A stretch of 64,000 nt of DNA from Simmondsia chinensis (GCA_018398585.1 JAGTTD010000005.1:14373355-14437354); one strand, 5' to 3'; numbered from the stretch's first letter, positions 33,517 to 45,518 are shown. A program made the numbers and translations. The notes: a model not told the origin generated them from the sequence alone.

Positions 33517-36241
33517 CTAGTTGTCACAAAAAACTGCAACAATTGTTAGACCATCTCTAACAACCTCAAGATCCATTAGGAACTTTTTGAGCCAACATGC
33601 CTTCTTTGCAGCTTCTGAAGCTGCAACATATTCGGGTTCCATGGTTGAGTCAATAATACAAGACTGCTTAACACCCCTCCAACGGATAGCTCCATCTCTA
33701 AGGGTAAAGACATAACCAGATGTCAAATGTCTCTCATCTCTATATGACTGAAAATCTGAATCAGTATAGCCAACTAGATCCAGCTCGTTATGATGAAAGA
33801 TCAACATATAATCTCTGGTTCTTCTCAAGTGCGTGAGAATATGCTTCACTACCACGTAGTGTATCGAACTCGGGTTAGATTGATATCTACTCAACATGCC
33901 AATAACATAGCAAATATCTGGTATCATACATAACATGGCATACATGAGGCTTCCCATAGCTGAAGCGTATGCAATATTCCTCATCTACTCTTCCTCTAGA
34001 GGTGTCTTAGGGCACTGTTCTAAAGAAAGAGAGAGTCCATGCGTGAAAGGCAAAGGCCCTTTATTAGAGTCCTCCATGCAATATCTTTGTAACATCTTAT
34101 CAATATAAGTGGTTTGAGAAAAATCCAACATCCTACTCTTACGATCTCACAGAAGCTTGATCCCAAGAATATAGATGGCTTCTCAAAAGTCCTTCATATT
34201 AAACTGACCCAACAACCAAATCATTACAGCTAATAAGACACCTAAATCATTCCCAGTGAGTACTATATTGTTCAGATACAACACTAGGAAAGTCATTACT
34301 TTCCCTTGATGTTGTTTGTACATGCACGGTTCATCCACCAATTGCTTAAAACTATAAAACTTAATCACTTCATTGAATCTAATATTCCATGAGCAAGATG
34401 CTTGTTCAGTCCATATATGGACTTCTTCATTTTGCATACCATATACTCTTGATTTTTGCCAATGAAACCGTCTGGTTGCACCATATAGATGTTTTCTTTA
34501 AGACGTCCATTCAAAAAGTCCGTTTTGATATCCATCTTTGAAATCTCATAATCATAATGAGCTGCAATGGATAAGACTACCCTTATAGACTTTAGCATAG
34601 CCACTGGTGAGAAGGTCTCATCATAATCGATTCCTTCCTTTTGGGTAAAACTCTTAGCAACCAGTCTTGCCTTGAAAATCTCTACCGTCCCGCTCACTCC
34701 TTTTTTTTCCTCTTGCAGACCCATTTAAATCCAATGGCCTTGATGCCTTTCGACACCTCTACAAGTTCCTAAACCTTACTAGAATACATAGATCCTATCT
34801 TAGATTTTATTGCTAAGACCCACTGGTTAGCGCCATTGTTTTTAATTGCGTCATTATAACTGAAAGGGCTAGATTCAATGTCATAGTCAACCATTAAGGC
34901 TCTTACCATGAACCTATCAGGCGCCTTGACAATCCTCCCACTACGCCAAGGCTCTCGTATACTTGGAACATCCATGGCCTTATTCATAGGTGTATCTAAT
35001 ACATCCATTATGTCCGAGATGTGTCTAGCTACTAAAAATTAGCGTCATTCTCTCTTAATTCCTTTAACACTACCTTGCTTTTACTTTTGTAGTCTACTAT
35101 AAAATTTTCCTCTAAATATTTTGCATTCGCACTAACAAAAACCCTTTATTCAGAAGGACTGTAGAAAAGACTACCCCTTCTTCCTTTAGAATAACCAACA
35201 AACATACACACCTCTATCCTTGATTCCAGCTTGTCAGGATTCTTTTTCAACACGTATGTTGGGCACCTCCCAATTGGAAGGTACCCTAGACTTGGCTTTT
35301 TCCTAGTCCATAACTCCACAAGCATTTTAGGAACTGACTTAGATGGAACTAAGTTAAGCAAATATGATGCTGCTTCCAAGGCATAACCCCAAAAGGAGAT
35401 TGGCACAGTAGCATGACTCATCATGGACCTTACCATCTCTAACAATGTCCTATTTCTTCTTCCCACAACACCATTCTGCTGCATTGTACCCAGAGCATAA
35501 ATCTAAGATCTTATCCCATTTGTAGTTAGGAAATTTAGAAATACACCTGAAAGGTATTCTCCACCTTGATCTGATCGAAATGCCTTGACTTGTTTACATA
35601 ATTACTTTTCAAATTCAGCTTTATACTCTTCGAACTTTTCAAAAAAGTCTGACTTATGTCTCATTAGGTAAATATATCCATACCTAGAGTAATCATCAGC
35701 AAATGTGATGAAGTACTCATACCCACCTCTTGCTTGAACGTTCAATTGTTCTCATATATCTGTGTGAACTAGCTCAAGAAAGTGACAAACCTTGCTGCTT
35801 ATCTTAAAGATAGACCCGGTTATCTTTCCTTCTATACTGGCATCGCAAACTGGCAAGGACTTCGGGCCCAAAGGTTCTATCAGTCCATCTTTTACCAGTC
35901 TTTGGATCCTGTTAGAATTAATGTGACCTAAGCATTGGTGCCATGTGGAGGCAATATCTCTTTCAGGATATTTTTTTTAAGAGATTGAACAAGTGAGCTT
36001 GTGTTAGATTCATTCAAACAAATGTGAGAGTTTCGATTTGGAAATAACATGAATAAACCATCCACACGTGTACCTTTGCAAATAACAATTTATTTCTCAT
36101 AATAAATAGTTCATAACTAAAATTCAAAGAAGAACTATTACCGCCAAACGAGAGACAGAAACCAAATTCTTGGGCAATGCAAGTACAAATAAATAATTCT
36201 TTAAAATCAAAACCCTACCTCTAAAAACTAAGCTAACATCT
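33517..36241 (-). pseudogene. Minus copia pol, 3' part: integrase, RT, RNase H
   Basis: Read from 36241 down: WHQCLGHINSNRIQRLVKDG (pre-integrase), integrase with LVHTDI, FADDYSRYGY and FRSDQGGEYL, then QQNGVVGRRNRTLLEMV where a glycine replaces the catalytic glutamate; IWGCP/SKSVPK region (about 35330); RT with FKARLVAKSFTQKEGIDY, MDIKTDFLNG and YGLNKHLAHG; the active-site block reads YLNNIVLTGND, both catalytic aspartates changed to asparagine; RNase H with YASAMGSLMYAM, DICYVIGMLSRYQSNP, GYTDSDFQ, TSGYVFTL and STMEPEYVAASEAAKKACWL, ending near 33517. Several frameshifts separate the longer frames. Confidence 0.88.
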
Positions 36242-36702
36242 TGTCATGATTGGATAGGAAATGTTAAGCAGTTCCTAAATAACAATCTAGTAGCATATGT
36301 CAATAATGGTCTTGTATTGGCTTAGTTCTTGGTCAAATGTTAGTTAAGTCGGTTAGTATTGGTGTATGTTGGCGGCTTGTTAGTGTTGTGTCGGTTAAGG
36401 CTTGAGTCTTGGTGCATTGTATCCCATTAGAGTTAGATAGTATAAATAGGTAAGTCTTCTCTTGTAAGATTCATATGTTGAATGATGAATTGATCTTTCT
36501 CTCTCTTTGAGCTTCAGTGCTCTCTATCTCTTAACTCTTCTCCCAATTTTCTAGATTTCTCATCTATAGTCTCTTCTATCTCTCTTCTAATTCTAGCTTC
36601 TTCTCATCAAATTCTTGTCAATTCTTATCCAAATCACTTCTTATCACAATTTAAAGCCTTAAAACCCTAGGTTATGATTCAAGTTTAGCTTGAATCATAA
36701 CA
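36242..36702 (+). repeat. 5' LTR of RRM element
   Basis: 461 bp; left flank CATCT. TATAAATAGGT (36440-36450) is a plausible TATA box. Confidence 0.92.
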
Positions 36703-37407
36703 ATGGGTATCAGAGCTTGAAATTTGGTTCTGATTTAATTGATTAAGTTCAACTTGATTGAAAAGCATTAATCAAGTTAAATTGATATTTGTTTTGATCA
36801 ATTAACATTGAGCTCACGGTTTAGATCTTGTACTGCTGCATTAGAATTGTATTGCGTATGCTTAAGTCTTGCTGATCAAATCAGGAAATTGAGCTTAAAT
36901 TGTCTGAAAAATTCAGTTAAGGCTTGCAGTTGTTGCGATTGTGCAGGAAAGGTGTGATCGGTTTGGTTTGATAAGTTGCAAATGCATTGGATAAAGCTTG
37001 AATTGATTCAGTTCAAGCTATACTTTTGAGACCTTGCAAGTTAAATTTGCTGCATTGAGCATTGTAATTGATTCAGTGCGTTGGTTGCGAGTGATTTGTC
37101 ATTGTGGTTTAGCTAAAGTGTCCAGCTGTTTCAGCTTGAGTCGCTTAGTGTGCGAACTAACTGAACTAGCTGAAACTTGTGATCTCTTGCATCAAATTGA
37201 CCTACGAATTGAGGAAATCAAGCTGCAGTTGGATTCGATTCAGTTGTTTACACATTGTACCTGCTGTATTGGCCTTGAATATTGCTGCGATACTGAGAAA
37301 TTGAAAGCTGAAGTAAGCTGCAGGTTGAACTTGTTTGCTTCCTGGTTATTCCCAGCCGCAGCAACTTGGATGCAACTCTGTTATCCAGATTCAGTGCAAA
37401 TCTTGAA

Positions 37408-37524
37408 GTTAGCTGCAGCATCTATTGTCCAAGATGAATACACAAAGTTAGCTGCAGCATCTATTGTCCAAGATGAATACACAAAGTCAGCGGCAGCATC
37501 TATTGTCCAAGATGAATACACAAC
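37408..37524 (+). repeat. Three tandem 39-bp units spanning the gag start
   Basis: Units begin at 37408, 37447 and 37486 (GTTAGCTGCAGCATCTATTG...). Each carries an ATGAATACACAA start-like segment; 39 is a multiple of three, so frames are kept. The leader frame 37034-37540 reads the units as AAASIVQDEYT, while gag starts in the last unit. Confidence 0.9.
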
Positions 37525-38117
37525 CTTTTCAAGTCTCTAACAATGCTACTTTATTGGTGAAAATTGTGAATATCTTCTATCCAATCACCAAGGAGATCCT
37601 TAGTCAAGTGTTTAAACCCTATGGTGTCATTGAAGAAATTGAAATCAATTCAAAATCTTCCTTATAAATTGAAGCACAAGTGACTTAATCCTCAAAGCAA
37701 TTTGCTACAGCAGCACAAATCCAACTACATGGAAGACATATCTATGACAATTGCTGTAGATTGGATATCAAAGAAGAGTTGGTGAAAGATAATTCACATC
37801 AAGGGAAAGAGGGAAATGCACAAGCTATGGATTCTACGGTTAAAGATATTCGCAGGGAGATGCATCAAGATTTTACCGACCTATTTGAGAAGTTAACAAA
37901 AATTTTTAAAGAAGCACAGATCAACTTTCAAGAGACGATGACCACCAGCTTACTAGAGCAGCAAGAGATTTGTCAAGAAATGGAGCAAAATCTTGCTGCA
38001 CTACACTTCAATATAGCAAAAACTGTGGAAGAACAACAAGAAGAACAAGTTTCTGAGATAGATCAAGACGCAAAGCCACACTTTACTGCAGAACACTCCA
38101 ATTCGGCAAGAAAATAG
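37512..38117 (+). pseudogene. RRM-containing gag with coiled-coil tail
   Basis: ATG 37512 in the third 39-bp unit opens MNTQPFQVSNNATLLVKIVN. An RRM of plant PTB type covers about residues 13-85: LLVKIVNIFYPITKEILSQV, FKPYGVIEEIEI, and after a gap AAQIQLHGRHIYDNCCRLDI. Two TAA codons at 37665 and 37686 interrupt the same frame, at positions compatible with C-to-T change. The C-terminal 110 residues are charged and helical (RREMHQDFTDLFEKLTKIF, EQQEICQEMEQNLAALHF, EEQQEEQ), a probable coiled coil for multimerisation. No capsid homology or CCHC knuckle was recognised, so RNA binding may rest on the RRM; that is inference. Ends at TAG 38115. Confidence 0.72.
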
Positions 38118-38512
38118 GTTGTCGGCAAGAACATGAAGTCTGCAAACTGGGAATATGTGCTGCAATTGAATCAAGTTTTCTTCCAAATCTTAAAGAGACT
38201 ACAAGTTGTCATCAAGCACCCTCAATATTTCAAAGGGACACATCTCAAATGGGCGGAGATATGCAAACCCTTTCACAATTGCTGCGGCAGTGCACTAAGG
38301 AACTGGAACCTGAGCTTGAGTTTTGACTGGTGATGATTCTCAAGTAGTTATAGTCGTGGAAATTTTGGATGGATTGCGATAACAAGAAGTCTGCACCTCA
38401 TGGCTCATTTCAGTTGTAATTTCGGAGTTTTTCAGCATTAATAAGAATTCTTCATGTCTCAATCCTCTGTAATACGATTCTTGAGGACAATAATCTCTAA
38501 AGGGGGAGGTAT

Positions 38513-38988
38513 TGTCATGATTGGATAATAAATGTTAAGTAGTAATACATCCTAAATAACAGTCTAGTAGCATATGTCAATGATGGTCTTGTTTTGGCTT
38601 AGTTCTTGGTCAAATGTTAGTTAAGTCGGTTAGTATTAGTCTTTGTTGGCGGCTTGTTAGTGTTGTTTTGGTTAAGACTTGAGTCTTGGTGCATTTTATC
38701 TCATTAGAGTTGGATAGTATAAATAGGTGAGTCTTCTCTTGTAAGATTCATATGTTGAATGATGAATTGATCTTTCTCTCTCTTTGAGCTTCAATGCTCT
38801 CTATTTCTTAACTCTTCTCCCAATTCTCTAGACTTCTCATCTATATTCTCTTCTAATCTCATCTATCTCTCTTATAAATCTATCTTCTTCTCATCAAATT
38901 CTTGTCAATTCTTATCCAAGTCACTTCTTATCATAATTTAAATCCTTAAAACCTAAGTTATGATTCAAGTTTAGGTTGAATCATAACA
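38513..38988 (+). repeat. 3' LTR of RRM element
   Basis: 476 bp; right flank CATCT. Very similar to the 5' copy, suggesting a younger insertion than its host element. Confidence 0.92.
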
Positions 38989-39989
38989 CATCTCCTACTC
39001 CTCAGACCGCTACTCTTGTACCATCTCCAACCACCAAGTACACATCTACATCATGCAACCTCTGGGTTAGCCTGACAAAGATGGTCAATTGAACCTGAGT
39101 CCACACACTAGAAACTTGGAGGACTCTCAATTACGCATGACTCAAGTAATTGAGATATCGTCATACCTTCACCAGATAACTTAGCAGTCTTTCCAGGAAG
39201 AGTAGCTACATACTTTGTACAGTTCCTCTTTCAGTGGTCCATTTTTTGCAAAAGAAATACTTTCCTTTTGCTCGCTTTTTTTAGGTTAGTTGCTACACTA
39301 GCAACCTTGCCTTTGCCTTTCTTTCTAGTCGGTCTCTTATTCTGCTTGCTCCCAATATCCCTTGATGCTTGAGTCAAATAGACACTCCCCTTGGCTTGCA
39401 TCACAAATTTTTCAACTTATAGTTCCTTCATCAGCTCTGACAATGAATAATCTTTATTATTCATTGTGTAATTAAGCTTAAACTTGGTGAAGGGGCCGAC
39501 ATAGAGATGAGGACAATGTCCTGCGGAGATTGACTAGCAATCTTAACACCAAGAATCTCAAACTTAGACAAACACGTATCATCTTCATGAAGTGTTCCTG
39601 AATTGGAGTTCCTTCTATTATTCTCATTTGAGGAGCTTCTTCATTAGCTCTTGTCTAGCCACCCTATCCTACCCACCGAACATTTCCTTTAAATGCTTGA
39701 TTATCTCAACTGTTGTTTCCATCTAAAGCATTTGATGCTTGAGAACATTTGTCACTGAAGCAAAAATATAGCATCTGGCTAACTCATTAGCCTTATTCCA
39801 GCATTCATAACACTTTTTAATAGTAGTTGTGGAGTTCTTAGTGGGCACCATAGGTCGAGCATCAGTGAGAACAAACTTATGACACTCATATATTAAAATT
39901 ATGTCCAAATTCATTTTCCAAGTGAAATAGTTAGGTCCATTAAGAGCATTAACCTTAAGTATTAAGTGAAGTGCACCAGTCGCAACCAT
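38989..39989 (-). pseudogene. Minus copia gag and protease start
   Basis: Gag opens at ATG 39989 with MVATGALHLILKVNALNGPN, then YFTWKMNLDIILIYECHKFV and ELARCYIFASVTNVLKHQML; stops follow. A degenerate zinc knuckle lies near 39290-39235. Protease keeps CVDSGSIDHLC (near 39110), so the catalytic D-S-G is present. The coding sequence is then interrupted at 38989 by the RRM element and resumes at 36241 (GDVSLVFR-like). Confidence 0.8.
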
Positions 39990-40702
39990 TATTAATCTCT
40001 GTAAATGCAAACATTTATGTAACTATATAATATGAGTTATGTCCAATGCAGTGATATCTATTCCTTAATTGTAGCAAATAGAATGAGTCAGGTATACACA
40101 AAACTAAACTATGATGTATACGACGACGACCCAAACACACCATTCCCTACTCTCTTGTAGCGGGGTTGTGTCAAATTAGTTTAGGTGAGAACTATTCTAA
40201 ATTAACATGCTTTCTTGAAACTCTTACTAAATATAACTAACTCACCACTTTTCCTTGGTCTCTAATGTGACACAATAGAGCTCATCAGGGAAGCTAATGT
40301 ATTACACTAGTCAAGTGTAAATTATTACCTAACCTCCATACAAATGCATGAAATTCTCCATGCTAGCGTGGTCTCATCGCTTCTTTACACTTTAGTTTAT
40401 GCAATTAGAAGTCTAACCATTTAACCTGCAAACCAACGCCATTGCGGGAAGTGATGTTGATTCACTATACAATTGGATCGATAATGGAGACCATGAGGTT
40501 TCAACAGTTGAACCTCACTCCCACTTGAACTTTATAAACTAGGATTATTTTAAATTACAATTACAACTTGATTATCTCATAAACACCATTAGAATCTCAA
40601 TCCAAAATAAATAAATTAATCAAAATTAATTTTTAATATTATTATTTAATTGTAAATGTAATTAATTAAAGCAGTGCTAACAATAGCGATGATGTCAGTG
40701 CT
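39990..40702 (-). other. Untranslated leader of minus copia
   Basis: No coding content. Contains, on the minus strand, AAGTTCAAGTGGGAGTGAGG and CTCATGGTCTCCATTAT, shared with the leader of the plus copia (58610-58660) and with the fragments at 45555-46470. Confidence 0.75.
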
Positions 40703-40722
40703 ATCGTGGTGCTGATACCAAT

Positions 40723-42597
40723 TTTTGGGCTGAATTTCAAAAATTTTCCCTAGTTGATTAAACTAATGCAGTGGAATGGTTTAAAATTCCTAATTTCAAA
40801 CCTACAAGTAATTTCAAATTCCTAATTTTAAATCTAGATATTTAAAATTTCTAATTTTAAGTCTATAAGCCTCTACTCTAATACATTCATAATAATAATA
40901 TGAATATAAAATTAGCATAATAAAAAATTATAAATAAAGAGAAAAGAAAAAAAACTAAAAAGAAATGGAAACAAAAGTAGCTCAAAAGCTCCAAATAAAG
41001 AAAACCGAAAATTCGAGACCCAGAAGCCTTCTACGTAATATCCACGAAATAGTAGAGTGTGGGCTCCGAAAAATATTGAACTTAAGAGAAAAAATTTCGA
41101 AGGAAATTCTCTCTCTTATTGGATTTCCGAAAGTCAATACTTTTATAAGCATTTTATTTTAAAATGGTTGCTAAACCTTGACTCCAAGACCCCTATTTAT
41201 AGTAGGCTACCGGAGTGAAACAACCAAGAGAATTTGATGTGGGATTCAGCTTTACATAACAAAATGAGTCATTCAAGCTCAGCACAAACCACGTTTTAAA
41301 AATTCCATTCGCGTGCCAAGTGTCAGGCACTAATTGGTCCGTACCCGAAAGCATGGATTGCCAGCGCAGTGCCTTTCCAAAGCGTGCCATGTGGCATGCT
41401 ATGATTGGTCCATGCCCGTTGGCACCGATTGTTGCCCTCGGTAGCCGTCGCGCGCTAATTTGCATGCGATGATGTCAGTGGAAAATTAAATTTTTTTATC
41501 TCATGAACAAATAATTCATCTCATGGATTCTTTAATAATTTTCTAATGGTATTTAAAAAAGAGGCTTCCACAGGAACCTTAGGGACAATTTAAATCTAGT
41601 TTCAACTAGGTTAAAATAATTACCATCTCATGATAAAATTTAATCACCAATTTGTGAAACTTAATTCCACAAAATAAATCCCAGTACACTCTAAACTTAA
41701 ATCATCTAAACAATAATTCCCAAATAAACTATATTGTTAACAACAACTCCTCTATTGGATATCCATGTTAAAAAATAATTAGAACGACTATCATTATTTT
41801 TCTCACAGCTTCTCCATTAGTTACCGACTTGCCCATTTTCGAATAATTCATTTATACTTGAATAAATTCACAGTATAAATTCTAAATGTCAAACATTTGG
41901 AACACTTTGGCTGAAGTTTTCGAATTAATTCAAACACTTGCAAATTAACTAAGGGAAATCTATATCTTATAAAAGACTATATATTTCCTATTAAATACCT
42001 AATCCCTGTCATACTTCATGCATTTACCTAATGCACGTGGGATTTTGGTCATATTTCAAGACCTTACTTAATTTACACCAGGGTAACTAACATTCCATGC
42101 ACAGGTCCAAATACTCTCAAGATTAAGAGTCGTCACTCAAATAGTACAACCTGAATCACTCAATTTCCATCGTAGTAAAGAAGAAAGCAACTCACATGGT
42201 CCAACTTATTGTATTAATCTTATTAAACACACAAACATAACACTTCTGGATCACCATCCACATGACAAAGACAAGTCATTTAAAGTGTCACATTATAGTC
42301 TTAGCAGATAAGTAGTCCAAACATATCACCGACTATGAGTTGGTCAAACAACATTTCTTTCGATTTGCTCCAAGTCTATCTGTGAGTTAATCTCGTAAGC
42401 CACTTAGAACAAACATGTAAAAAGTAATCCAAGGACTACAATCATCTCATGGATGTTACTTATAAGAAAATCACAGGCAAGATATATATACTCACTTGCA
42501 CAAATTGAACGAGGTAATGACTGGAACTCCAATTTCATTCATTAATAAAGTAACTTTTAGAAGATAAATTTTGATTTTTAGAACGCTATTCCTAATA
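40723..42597 (-). repeat. 5' LTR of minus copia, about 1.87 kb
   Basis: U3 begins at 42597. A TATAAATAGGGG box on the minus strand (41191-41203) is the likely promoter. The internal border is set by the primer site at 40720 and is accurate to a few bases. Long LTRs of this size match the other family member. Confidence 0.8.
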
Positions 42598-42711
42598 GGA
42601 CAATTACTAAATCTAATATGACTAGGATATTGTTGAATAAGTTGAAGAGTATGATTCTAATAATAACTATATAGATAAGACGATCAGAAGTAAACTCCCC
42701 ATTTAAAAATA

Positions 42712-45518
42712 GGATTTTTTTATATTTTACCTCCTATATTTTATACTATCTAGCTTTTAACTACCAAACTTTCTTTTTCTTTCTTCTTTTTTTTTCTTTT
42801 AACCACCTATAAAAAAAAAAAAATCTTTGATTGCAAATGGCCACCATTTGACAACTTTATAAGAAAAACGGAATATTCCATCTAATTTCAGAATATTCCG
42901 TATTCATTCCCTGTATTTTATGATTTCTAGCTTCTAATCACCTGTATTTTTTGATATATAGCTTTTAACCACCCGTATTTTATGATTTCTAGCGTTTAAC
43001 CACTTTTTTATCTGTTTGTTGACACACAGCCTTATAGAACACAATGCCTACGTCTGTGTGTTGACCCACAAGGTCTGTGAGTTGACACACAGATAAATTA
43101 GTTCTGTAGTAAAATGGAAAAATAAAAAAGAAAGGGTGGTTAAAAGCTAGATAATATAAAATATAGATGGTAAAATGGAAAAAAAAGAATGTTTTTTAAA
43201 TTACATTTTGTATTACATTACCCCAAATCCCTCACCCTCTCTCTTCTTTTTTGCACTACAAGAAAAAGGGTCATTAACGACAGTAAATATCGTCATTAAA
43301 AGCCTAGTTTACCATCGTTAATACTATTAACGAGGGGGAAAAATTCCCATCGTTCGTTGTCATTATTGCTTCCAATGTTAATACTATTTGGGATCAATGA
43401 TTGCTAAACTGAGCTGCCGTTAAAAAGTATCTACAACGGTATACTATTTATGTCGTGAAAAGTGAAATCACTAATAACAACACAAGTTGTCGTTAAAAGT
43501 GAAGTCTTTAACGTCAGGTGGCACTGTCGTTAAAGAGTTGATTAATAACGACAACAATTGTCGTCGTTACAAATATTTATCGGCGTATAGGAAAAAGTTT
43601 TAACGACGGTAAAAATCGTAGTTAAAATTTTCGTGCTACTAATTGAAAGTAGTAAAGACAATATAGACCGTCGTTGGTACAAAATGGCAACATTAAACCA
43701 TAGTTAAAACATTTTCCACCAATTAATCATAAGAAAAACTGTCGTTAAAAATGCTTCCCCCATCAAGAACAATTATAACAAAAAATATTTATCGACGCAA
43801 AAGACCCAATACATTCATATGGTATAATGTATACATTCATAAATACCTGTACATTTATGTAATATAATGATAATTTTCTAGTTGTCTACAACATCTATAC
43901 ATTAATATAAGAACAATTTTCAGGTTGCTCATAGCACCTGCACATAAATGTAGTATAATGACGTTTCATTTCATTTTTAACACCTATAGAAGTACTGTAT
44001 AACCATACAGAAATAACTCTTATATATCATTTAATGTAGCAAAGAATTATAGTAAAAATAACGATGTTATTGAAAATTAAATATCCAAGTACTCACAAAA
44101 GCCAATTTACATACAAAAACCACTAAAAGCGTATACTGTAAAATTCATCACCTAACAATTTAGCAAAAATTACAAATCTGACAAAATTCACAAATAAAAG
44201 TTCCAATAAAAGCAAGAAGTGGCAATGCAATCTTCCAACACTTGAAAAAATAAATACAACACTCATGTTAGGAAATTCTTGCCACTTGAGCATCAATAAT
44301 CAATAGTACAGACACACCACTGACCAGCAGCAAAAAAAAAAAAAAATACAACATATAAAAACTGTACTAAAGGAATCAACATAAAATTGGCTAAAAAAGA
44401 AACAATTTTTATGCTTTTTAATACAAAATAATCGGAAACCTGATCTCCACATTATAGAACTCGGTCACAGTGTCACAAATTCAAAACATTCTTAAACTCT
44501 ACTTAGAATTCAATCACAGAGTGCAAACTCAACAATACTTCCAAATAACTCAACTCAATAATGCATTAATAAATACCAAAATAATTGCAAACTTTTAACT
44601 CCATATTGAAACACAAGGTCCTAAATCCACAAATCTCAAACTCACATAAAACTCAAACATGCAATCCAAACGTATCAAGAATTTTTAACAACTAAAAAGT
44701 GAAATTTTTTTAACAAAAGCGAAGACTCATAATACAAAATAGGATGCACCTACCAAGTTGGGACCCAGGAGAACATACAACCAAAACCAAAACAAAATAA
44801 TATACAGCCCACATGCCATGACACATCAAAAGACCTAGCAGGATGCAAGCTCAAAACAAAGTAAAATTACTTCCCACACTTACTTTAAAATGCCAATTCA
44901 AAAGCTCCTTGCTTTATATATCGCAAGCTCAAACTATAGAATACACAATCTGAGTCATAAATCAACAACATTCTCAAACTCCACATAGAACTTAATAACA
45001 AAGTCCAAATCCACAACAATTTCAAATAACTTAATAATATATTCTTAATGAATATATTAACATACATAAGTGAAAACTAAGGGCAAGAAAAAGAGAAAGA
45101 AGAAAAAGAAGAAGATTACCACATACCTAATAATACTTAATCAATGTAGTCATCCATCTCAGTAAATAGGGAGGGAGTACTTGACCTCCATCCTCTAATG
45201 CTTTTACTTGAGCTACCAAATCAATAAATTCCTTATTCTCGTTAAGAAGTGCCCGATATAGGTGGTTAAAAGCTATATATATCATGACATACAAGTAGTT
45301 AAAACTTATATATCATAAAATAAAGGTGCTTAAAAGTTAGAAATCATAAAATGCAGGGAATAAATACAGAATATTCCAAATTGGATGAAAGATTCCGCTT
45401 TTCTAATAGAGTTGTCAAATGGTGGTCATTTGCTACTAAAGATGTTTTAAGGTGGTTAAAAAAAAAGGTGGCTGAAAGCTAGAAAGTACATAGTATATGG
45501 TAAAATATAAAAAAACCC
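42712..45518. mobile_element. Mutator-like element with long TIRs enclosing a CACTA half
   Basis: Left arm (42712-43000) and inverted right arm (45518-45255) match for about 270-300 bp, e.g. TTTTTTTATATTTTACC, GACCACCATTTGACAACT-like and TTTTATGATTTCTA. Flanks TTAAAAATA (42703-42711) and TTAAGAACA (45519-45527) match at 7 of 9 bases, a plausible diverged 9-bp Mutator duplication. A third terminus-like segment, inverted, lies at about 43136-43190. Between 43254 and 45253 sits a truncated CACTA element. No transposase was seen. Confidence 0.72.
43254..45253. mobile_element. Truncated CACTA element (left half)
   Basis: Starts CACTACAAGAAAAAGGGTC and is colinear with 3847-5570 of the first CACTA element, including AACGACGG-rich subterminal motifs and the C-terminal exon remnant (minus strand, 45253-45130). 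Homology stops abruptly at GAAGTGCCC (45253), where the Mutator arm begins; the right CACTA terminus is missing. It lacks the amidohydrolase fragment present in the other copy. Confidence 0.8.

Larger units (their letters stand above)
36242..38988 (+). mobile_element. Gag-only LTR retrotransposon with RRM (non-autonomous)
   Basis: LTRs 36242-36702 (461 bp) and 38513-38988 (476 bp) start TGTCATGATTGGATA and end AATCATAACA. CATCT flanks both sides (36237-36241 and 38989-38993), a perfect target duplication within the minus copia. GGGTATCAGAGC (36706-36717) is the primer site; AAAGGGGGAGG (38499-38509) the polypurine tract, preceded by CTTGAGGACAA. The 1.8-kb interior encodes only an RRM gag (37512-38117); no protease, RT or integrase. 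It must have been mobilised in trans; the LTR 3' ends and the pre-PPT motif resemble the gypsy elements at 21.8-30.2 kb. Confidence 0.92.
32405..42597 (-). mobile_element. Long-LTR Ty1/copia retrotransposon, minus strand, split by an RRM element
   Basis: On the minus strand: 5' LTR 42597-40723, primer site TGGTATCAGCACCACG (40705-40720), leader, gag from 39989, zinc knuckle, protease, then the inserted RRM element (38988-36242), then integrase, RT and RNase H to 33517, polypurine-like AATAGGAGAT and the 3' LTR from 33277. The 3' LTR keeps only its first about 870 bp and stops near 32405, so its R-U5 half is missing. LTR starts (TGTTAGGAATAGTGTCC) and leader words match the plus-strand copia at 55028, so they are one family. 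Right flank GGACA has no partner because of the left truncation. Confidence 0.85.

Noticed and set aside
37034..37540. 168-codon open frame upstream of the RRM gag
   Set aside because: Lies in the leader in a different frame from gag, cysteine-rich without known motif; probably a chance frame, although it covers the 39-bp repeats.
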